Part shown: positions 58,961-64,000 of the stretch, in pieces
Layout: each line of letters starts with the position of its first letter
Numbering within the stretch: position 1 is the first letter of the stretch
From: Pseudomonadota bacterium
GTDB taxonomy: Bacteria; Pseudomonadota; Alphaproteobacteria; Rhodospirillales; Magnetospirillaceae
Assembly: GCA_021848545.1 (NCBI GenBank)
Contig: JAJZUL010000008.1
Span: 1 to 64,000 of the forward strand
Length of the DNA stretch: 64,000 bases
Direction: 5' to 3'
Made by a program: the position numbers and the translations under genes
The notes under the pieces: model-generated
What the model was told of the DNA's origin: nothing
The model's input: the letters and a program-made list of their open reading frames with translations, nothing else
Database searches by the model: none

Positions 58961-59865
58961 GACCCGGCCTCGACGGTTCGGGCCAGACGCCGCTGCAACC
59001 GTTGCAGCAGGGCCAGCGGCACAATCAGCGCCACCAGCAACGCCACCGCCAGGGCCGAGGCGGTGGGCCAGTCGCGGTCGAGCGCGAACACGTCCCACAG
59101 GGCCTTGCCCAGCATGTTGGAGCCGCTGCCGCCCAGCAGGTCGGGAATGACGTATTCGCCCACCGCCGGAATGAACACCAGCAGACAACCGGCGACGATC
59201 CCCGGAAACGACAAGGGCAGGGTCACCGACAGAAAGGTGCGCCAGGGCCGCGCCCCGAGATCGGCGGCGGCCTCCAGCAGGGCCGGGTCCTGGCGTTCCA
59301 GGGTCGCGTAGAGCGGCAGGATCATGAAGGGCAGATAGGAATAGACGATGCCGATATAGACCGCGGTCGGCGTGTCGAGGATCACCAGGGAGTGATGGAT
59401 GATTCCTAAGCTTTTCAGCAGCAGATTGAGCAGCCCCTGATCCTTGAGAATGCCCATCCAGGCATAGACCCGGATCAGGAACGAGGTCCAGAACGGCAGG
59501 ATCACCAGCATCAGCAGCAGATTGCGCCGGTCGGGACGCGCCCGGGCGATGGCCAGGGCCATGGGATAGCCCAACCCCAGGCACAGCAGGGTGGAGATGG
59601 CGGCGATCTTCAGGGACCCGAAATAGGCCGCGACATAGAGATCGTCGCGGAACAGCCGGGCGAAATTGTTGAACGTGATGTTGGCCGCAGGCCAGTGGTG
59701 GCGCCAGACCACCACGGGTTCGTAAGGCGGAATGCCGATGCGGGCATGGGACAGGCTGATGGCCGCCACGATCAGGAACGGGGCCAGGAAGAACAGCGCC
59801 AGCCACAGGAAGGGCAGCGCCACCACCAGCCGCGCCCCCCAGAGATTGGCCCGCCCTCCGCTCAC
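58957..59865 (-). CDS. potH: Polyamine ABC transporter permease PotH
   Basis: 302 residues, six membrane helices. The EAA loop reads LLEAAADLGARPWRTFLSVTLP, and PFWTSFLIRVYAWMGIL is a PotB/PotH signature. Pairs with PotI to form the membrane channel for putrescine or spermidine uptake. The GTG start overlaps the stop of the ATPase gene (GTGA), and its own stop overlaps potI. Confidence 0.93.
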   Translation of the reverse strand: MSGGRANLWGARLVVALPFLWLALFFLAPFLIVAAISLSHARIGIPPYEPVVVWRHHWPAANITFNNFARLFRDDLYVAAYFGSLKIAAISTLLCLGLGYPMALAIARARPDRRNLLLMLVILPFWTSFLIRVYAWMGILKDQGLLNLLLKSLGIIHHSLVILDTPTAVYIGIVYSYLPFMILPLYATLERQDPALLEAAADLGARPWRTFLSVTLPLSFPGIVAGCLLVFIPAVGEYVIPDLLGGSGSNMLGKALWDVFALDRDWPTASALAVALLVALIVPLALLQRLQRRLARTVEAGS

Positions 59866-60968
59866 GGCACCACCCGCGCCGCCGACGGGGGAATGGCCAG
59901 GAATACCGCCTCGCCGCGATCGATGGCCGCCGCGTCATGGCCGAAATTGGCGGCGGTGACCAGCACCGACCGGCCGCCGGCCAATTCCACCCGATATTGC
60001 GAGGCGTCGCCGTGATAGGCGACGGCCGCCACCGTTCCTGTCAGCACCGCATCCGTCCCCGCCGGCGGCGTCCGGCTCAGCGCGATCCGTTCCGGCCGCA
60101 CCATCAGCGTCACCGGGCCGCCGGCGCGATCGCCGCTCTCGCCGTCGAGGGCGGCCAGCAGCGGCGCCGCCAGCCCCTCGACGGCGACCGCCAGATGCCC
60201 GTCGCGATAGCCGGCGGCGGTCCCTTCGAAGAAATTGGCGGTGCCGATGAAATCGGCCACCTGCCGCCCCGCCGGGCGCTCGTAGATGTCGCGCGGACGC
60301 CCCACCTGGAGAATGCGGCCGTTCTCCATCACCGCGATGCGGGTCGACAGGGTCATCGCCTCCTCCTGGTCGTGGGTGACCATGACGAAGGTGAGTCCGA
60401 CCTCGTTCTGAATGCGCATCAGTTCGAACTGGGTACGCTGGCGCAGTCTTTTGTCGAGGGCCGCCAGGGGTTCGTCCAGCAGCACCACCTTGGGACGCTT
60501 GACCAGGCAGCGGGCCAGGGCCACGCGCTGGCGCTGGCCGCCCGACAATTGTCCGGGGCGGCGCCGCCCCAACCCCTCCAACTGCACCAGGGCCAGCATG
60601 GCGGCCACCCGCTCGCGGATTTCCGCCCGCTTCACCCCGTCCTGGCGCAGGCCGAAGGCGATATTGTCCTCGACGCTCATATGGGGGAACAGGGCGTAGG
60701 ACTGGAACATCATGTTCACCGGCCGCCCATAGGCCGGCGTTCCGGTCATGTCGGCCCCGCCGATCAGGATACGCCCGGCGCTGGGACTTTCCAGCCCGGC
60801 CATCATCCTCAGCAGAGTGCTTTTTCCGCAGCCGGACGGTCCCAGCAGCGAAAAGAACTCGCCCTCGGCGATGGCGAGATCGACCCCGTCCACCGCCGTC
60901 ACCGTTCCGAACAGCTTGGTCACGCCCTCCAGGCGCAATGCCGGTTCACCGGCCGCGAGCCCGGCCAT
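59862..60968 (-). CDS. potG: Polyamine ABC transporter ATPase PotG
   Basis: 368 residues. Walker A LLGPSGCGKSTLL, signature LSGGQRQRVALARCL, Walker B VVLLDEPLAALDKRLR and H-loop VMVTHDQEEAMTLS, with a C-terminal TOBE domain (TLMVRPERIALS). Powers uptake through PotHI. ATG 60968 lies 2 bases after the potF stop. Confidence 0.94.
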   Translation of the reverse strand: MAGLAAGEPALRLEGVTKLFGTVTAVDGVDLAIAEGEFFSLLGPSGCGKSTLLRMMAGLESPSAGRILIGGADMTGTPAYGRPVNMMFQSYALFPHMSVEDNIAFGLRQDGVKRAEIRERVAAMLALVQLEGLGRRRPGQLSGGQRQRVALARCLVKRPKVVLLDEPLAALDKRLRQRTQFELMRIQNEVGLTFVMVTHDQEEAMTLSTRIAVMENGRILQVGRPRDIYERPAGRQVADFIGTANFFEGTAAGYRDGHLAVAVEGLAAPLLAALDGESGDRAGGPVTLMVRPERIALSRTPPAGTDAVLTGTVAAVAYHGDASQYRVELAGGRSVLVTAANFGHDAAAIDRGEAVFLAIPPSAARVVP

Positions 60969-60970
60969 GG

Positions 60971-62080
60971 CTACCGGAGACCGGCGCGGAAGCGGGTCCA
61001 GGCGCGGGTCCGCTTGCGCTCGAAGGCGAAGGAGGCCGGCGGCAGGGCCGAGAACAGCCGTTTTTCCACCGCGGGCGGCGGATAGATCACCGGATCGTCC
61101 TTGATCGACGGCTTGACGTATTTGAGCGAGGCCGGCACCGCGTTGGCGTAGCCCACCGCATTGGTGATGTCGCCGATCACGTCGGGGCGCAGGATGAAAT
61201 TGATGAATTCCTCGGCGGCGCGGGGATGGGGAGCGTCCTTGGGAATGGCCATGACGTCGATATTGACCACCGCGCCCTGTTTGGGAATGACGATGGCGAT
61301 CTTGCGCTTGTCGCCGGCCTCCTCGGCGCGGCGGCGCACCTGCACCAGATCGCCGACATAGCCCTGGGCCACGCAGATGTCGCCCGACACCAGATCGTCC
61401 CGGTATTTTTCGCTGTTGAGATAGCGGTAATCGTGCCGGAGCGGGGTCAGCGCGTCCATCGCCGCCTTCAGCGCCGCATCGTCCTGTTCCTCGGGATCGC
61501 GGCCAAGATAATCGAGCATCGCCGGCACCACTTCCAGCGGCGTGTCGAGCAGGGTCACCCCGCATTTCTTGAGCACCGAGACCACCTTGGGATCGAACAG
61601 CATCGCCCAGGAATTGACCGGCGCGTCGGGCAGCAGCTTCTTCACTTCCGCCACGTTATAGCCGATGCCGGTGGCCGCCATCATATAGGGCACGCCGTGG
61701 GCGTTGCCGGGATCGACCTTGGCCAGCCGGGCCATCACCCGCTTGTCCAGCCCCTTGGCGTTGGGAATGCGGGCGTAATCGAGCTTGCGGTAGATGCCGG
61801 CCTTGACCTGCTGGGCGAAGAACGGCGACGAGGATGGAAACACCACGTCATAGCCGGAATCCCCGGTCATCAGCTTGGCGTCCAGGGTTTCGTTGTCGCC
61901 ATAGGTGTCGTAACGGACCTTGATGCCGGTGGCCTTGGTGAAGCGCGCCAGCGTATCGGGCGCGATATAGGCGGACCAGTTATAGACATTGACCACCCGC
62001 TCCTTCGCCGCCGCGCCGGCGGCGGTCAGAGCCAGAAGTCCCAACAAAACGGCAAAGCGAACGGACAGACGAACGGACAT
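60971..62080 (-). CDS. potF: Periplasmic polyamine-binding protein PotF
   Basis: 369 residues with a cleavable signal (about 1-25). The mature protein begins ERVVNVYNWSAYIAPDTLARF, the classical PotD/PotF opening, and contains YDVVFPSSSPFFAQQ and WAMLFDP. It captures putrescine or a related polyamine and passes it to PotHI. ATG 62080 has AGGGGAAG upstream. First gene of potFGHI, divergent from the membrane coiled-coil gene. Confidence 0.93.
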   Translation of the reverse strand: MSVRLSVRFAVLLGLLALTAAGAAAKERVVNVYNWSAYIAPDTLARFTKATGIKVRYDTYGDNETLDAKLMTGDSGYDVVFPSSSPFFAQQVKAGIYRKLDYARIPNAKGLDKRVMARLAKVDPGNAHGVPYMMAATGIGYNVAEVKKLLPDAPVNSWAMLFDPKVVSVLKKCGVTLLDTPLEVVPAMLDYLGRDPEEQDDAALKAAMDALTPLRHDYRYLNSEKYRDDLVSGDICVAQGYVGDLVQVRRRAEEAGDKRKIAIVIPKQGAVVNIDVMAIPKDAPHPRAAEEFINFILRPDVIGDITNAVGYANAVPASLKYVKPSIKDDPVIYPPPAVEKRLFSALPPASFAFERKRTRAWTRFRAGLR

Positions 62081-62203
62081 GGCGCTTCCCCTTGCCAACC
62101 AACCCGAACATGACGGCGGGCGCGGCATGGGCGGAATTTACCGCATGGCCCGCGTCTCGAGTCAATCGGGGAACAACGGCGCCCGAGGGCGATCAAGGTT
62201 GCA

Positions 62204-62869
62204 ATGAAGAGCCGGTTAGCGGAGAGTGACGCATATTATTGCACCCTCACCCTTACACCGCCGGTCGATGTCATGGGCTTGTCTACGATCCTTGTCATTA
62301 CATTGGCGGCGGGTGTTGTCTTGGTGGTTGGGGGCGGCCTTGTGATGTACATGGCCAACCTTGTAAAAAGCGCCTATGAAATCAAGGTCCAGATCAATTC
62401 CGACGTGGATGATCGCCTGACCAAAATGGCCGACGATCTGGACAAGAAGTCCAAATGGATCAAGCGCGATCTGCTGGAAGAGTTGGAAAAAAGCAAGGCG
62501 GCTCTGTTCACCGAGAACGCCACCAAGCTCCAGGCCCTGGCCGATCCCCTGACCAAGCGCACCGAGGCATTGGAAACGGCCCTGCGCGGCGAGCGCGGCG
62601 AATGGGTCAAGGCCGTCGATTCCGATCGGCAAAGTCTCGGCAATCTCGATGCCCGCCTCAAGCTGATTCGCCGCGACATCAAGCGGATCGAGGAAAAGCT
62701 GGGGTTGGAGAGCGCCGCCGAGGCCGGCGCGGCCCCGCAACCGGCCGGCAAGCCGGATACGGCCGCCGCCCCGGGCAAAGAGTCCACGCCGGCGCAGGCC
62801 AAGCCTGAAGCGGAAAAAAAACCGGCCAGCCCCTATTCCGGCGGCCTCACCCTGCCCGATCTGGGTTGA
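62204..62869 (+). CDS. Membrane-anchored coiled-coil protein, function unknown
   Basis: 221 residues if started at ATG 62204, which has AAGG 6 bases upstream. ATG 62273, directly before the membrane helix, would give 198 residues. One helix (ILVITLAAGVVLVVGGGLVM) is followed by about 110 residues of heptad-rich coiled coil dense in Lys, Asp and Glu, then an Ala/Pro-rich tail ending SGGLTLPDLG. The build suits a cytoplasmic scaffold or spacer held at the inner membrane. No family recognised. Confidence 0.72.
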   Translation: MKSRLAESDAYYCTLTLTPPVDVMGLSTILVITLAAGVVLVVGGGLVMYMANLVKSAYEIKVQINSDVDDRLTKMADDLDKKSKWIKRDLLEELEKSKAALFTENATKLQALADPLTKRTEALETALRGERGEWVKAVDSDRQSLGNLDARLKLIRRDIKRIEEKLGLESAAEAGAAPQPAGKPDTAAAPGKESTPAQAKPEAEKKPASPYSGGLTLPDLG

Positions 62870-62949
62870 AATCCCGCGTCACCGCAAAGAGCGCGATGAT
62901 AGGGCATGAACGGTCCATCCGGGGCCGGATGCGATCGATCGCCAGGGTC

Positions 62950-63205
62950 ATCGGGTGAAGGCGCATTGGAGCGGAGCGACCAGACCGTTGAGGCCGCCGC
63001 AGCGTGCGGAGAGGCCCCATCGGGGCCCCGGAGCGCAAGCGAAGATAACCCAGAGATCGCGCAAGCGAAGATAACCCAGAGATCGCGCAAGCGAAGATAA
63101 CCCAGAGATCGCGCAAGCGAGGATAGCCAAGGGCGCGGACGCGCCCGCCCGGCGATTGAGGGAAATATACATAACCCAGGGGAAGCGGGTTCACCCGATT
63201 CCCCT
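62950..63205. repeat. Terminal-inverted-repeat element, copy 2 (expanded)
   Basis: Bounded by ATCGGGTGAA (62950-62959) and TTCACCCGAT (63190-63199), with the same right-end hairpin as copy 1. It matches copy 1 (53456-53634) closely but is about 75 bp longer because of a tandem expansion inside. It fills most of the gap between the coiled-coil gene and nuoM. The bases before it (62870-62949) show nothing else recognisable. Confidence 0.8.
63033..63120 (+). repeat. Three 26-bp tandem repeats inside copy 2
   Basis: Three identical 26-bp units (63033-63058, 63059-63084, 63085-63110), each starting GCGCAAGCGAAGATAACC, followed by a partial fourth (63111-63120). Copy 1 has only a single unit at the matching place, so this is a local expansion. 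There are no spacers, so it is not a CRISPR array. Confidence 0.9.
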
Positions 63206-63229
63206 GGATCGATCGCGGAGCCGTAACGA

Positions 63230-63262
63230 CATCGGGCCGGCGCCAAAGGCGCCGGCCCGATG
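63230..63262 (-). terminator. Hairpin downstream of nuoM
   Basis: A perfect 15-bp stem (63230-63244 with 63248-63262) with a three-base loop lies 24 bases beyond the nuoM stop on the minus strand. No run of U residues follows, so it may stop transcription only partly or protect the mRNA 3' end. Confidence 0.6.
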
Positions 63263-63286
63263 TTCGAACCAACCCGATATATCGGA

Positions 63287-64000
63287 TCAGCGGCTGGCGA
63301 TGGACATCCCTTGGCGCATGGCGGCGACCGGACCCCGGGCGGCCCGCGCCTTCACCTGAGCCTCGGCCTGGGCCACGGACATGCCGGTGGGCGACGCCTC
63401 GGCGATCTGGACGGTGCTGACCAGATGGCTCACCGAAGCCTGCATGGGACGCAGGAAGGTGGCGGGATAGACCCCCATCCACAGAACCACCACCAGCAGC
63501 GGGGCGAAGACGGCGATTTCGCGGGCGCTCATATCCAGGATGCCCATCAGATCCGGGCGCACCAGCTTGCCCAGCACCACCCGACGATACAGATAGAGCA
63601 TGTAGGCCGCGCTCAGCACCATGCCGGTGGCCGCCACCGCCGAAACCCACATCTTCGCCTTGAACAGGCCCACCAGCACCAGGAACTCGCCGACGAAGCC
63701 CGAGGTTCCGGGCAGGCCCGCGGCCGCCAGGATGAAGATCATGAAAATCGCCGCGTATTTGGGCATGCGGCTGGCCAGACCGCCGAAGCGGGCGATGTCC
63801 ATGGTGTGGACGCGGTCATAGACGACGCCCGCGCACAGGAACAGGGCCGCGGTGATGATCCCCTGGGACAGCATTTGCAGCAGCGCCCCTTCGACCCCCT
63901 GGGTGGTCACCGAGAACACGCCGGCGGTGACGAAACCCATATGAGCGATCGAGGAATAGGCGATCAGCTTCTTCATGTCGGTCTGAACCAGGGTCACCAG
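63287..64000 (-). CDS. nuoM: NADH-quinone oxidoreductase subunit M, C-terminal part
   Basis: About 237 codons of the 3' part; the start lies beyond the window. NuoM is one of the antiporter-like proton-pumping subunits of respiratory complex I in the inner membrane. The segments [22 protein letters not shown] and [21 protein letters not shown] are diagnostic, and membrane helices run to about 40 residues before the end. The final 35 residues are a soluble Ala/Arg-rich extension with [13 protein letters not shown]. nuoN would be expected downstream on the minus strand but is absent; the repeat element and the coiled-coil gene lie there instead. Confidence 0.93.
   Translation of the reverse strand: MVTLVQTDMKKLIAYSSIAHMGFVTAGVFSVTTQGVEGALLQMLSQGIITAALFLCAGVVYDRVHTMDIARFGGLASRMPKYAAIFMIFILAAAGLPGTSGFVGEFLVLVGLFKAKMWVSAVAATGMVLSAAYMLYLYRRVVLGKLVRPDLMGILDMSAREIAVFAPLLVVVLWMGVYPATFLRPMQASVSHLVSTVQIAEASPTGMSVAQAEAQVKARAARGPVAAMRQGMSIASR

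Noticed and set aside
63033-63120. CRISPR array
   Set aside because: The 26-bp units are directly adjacent without spacers, and no cas genes are near.
62847-63650. Minus-strand frames crossing the repeat elements (products with [18 protein letters not shown])
   Set aside because: They exist only because the element lacks stops in that frame. Their translations track the repeat, change with the 26-bp expansion and run into nuoM in a wrong frame.

Overview
The window is GC-rich, tightly packed DNA from an alphaproteobacterium, most likely a Rhodospirillales member close to Magnetospirillum or Phaeospirillum. The flbT-flaF pair beside a flagellin gene, class II DAHP synthase, a GluRS of the GLSKR type and the style of the TPR glycosyltransferases all point that way. 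The genus is inferred by eye and was not tested by any search.

Left part (1-18057, + strand): the 3' end of a flagellin gene and its terminator, then flbT and flaF. A 144-bp hairpin element follows, then two overlapping giant genes of about 3855 and 1722 codons. Together they encode seven SPINDLY/OGT-like GT41 glycosyltransferase modules, each preceded by a TPR array, and each protein ends in a GT9-like domain. The likely job is glycosylation of flagellin or other flagellar proteins. This is the most unusual feature of the window.

Middle part (18064-42400): a His-rich cation efflux protein; purT; a Met-rich cytochrome c; a two-gene unit of a membrane-anchored trehalose-phosphate synthase with its own sensor region plus a GH15 glucoamylase-like enzyme; an HPr-kinase-like protein coupled to a sulfotransferase; an MdtABC/NodT tripartite efflux operon followed by a dienelactone hydrolase; fliD with a repetitive Ser/Gly tail; a membrane protein with VPAQTETT repeats; and a four-PAS membrane histidine kinase.

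Right part (42391-64000): mostly housekeeping. It holds apt; a yicC-gmk-GT9 unit; an SDR; a small repeat lipoprotein; nadE-gltX-cysS; class II DAHP synthase; a methyltransferase; a protein joining a degenerate HPt to a degenerate receiver; bluB; an MFS transporter; an HTH-like protein with a Lys/Pro/Ala tail; the potFGHI polyamine ABC operon; a membrane coiled-coil protein; and the 3' part of nuoM. Two full copies and one remnant of a repeat with short terminal inverted repeats lie between these genes. No tRNA, rRNA, CRISPR array, transposase or phage gene was seen.
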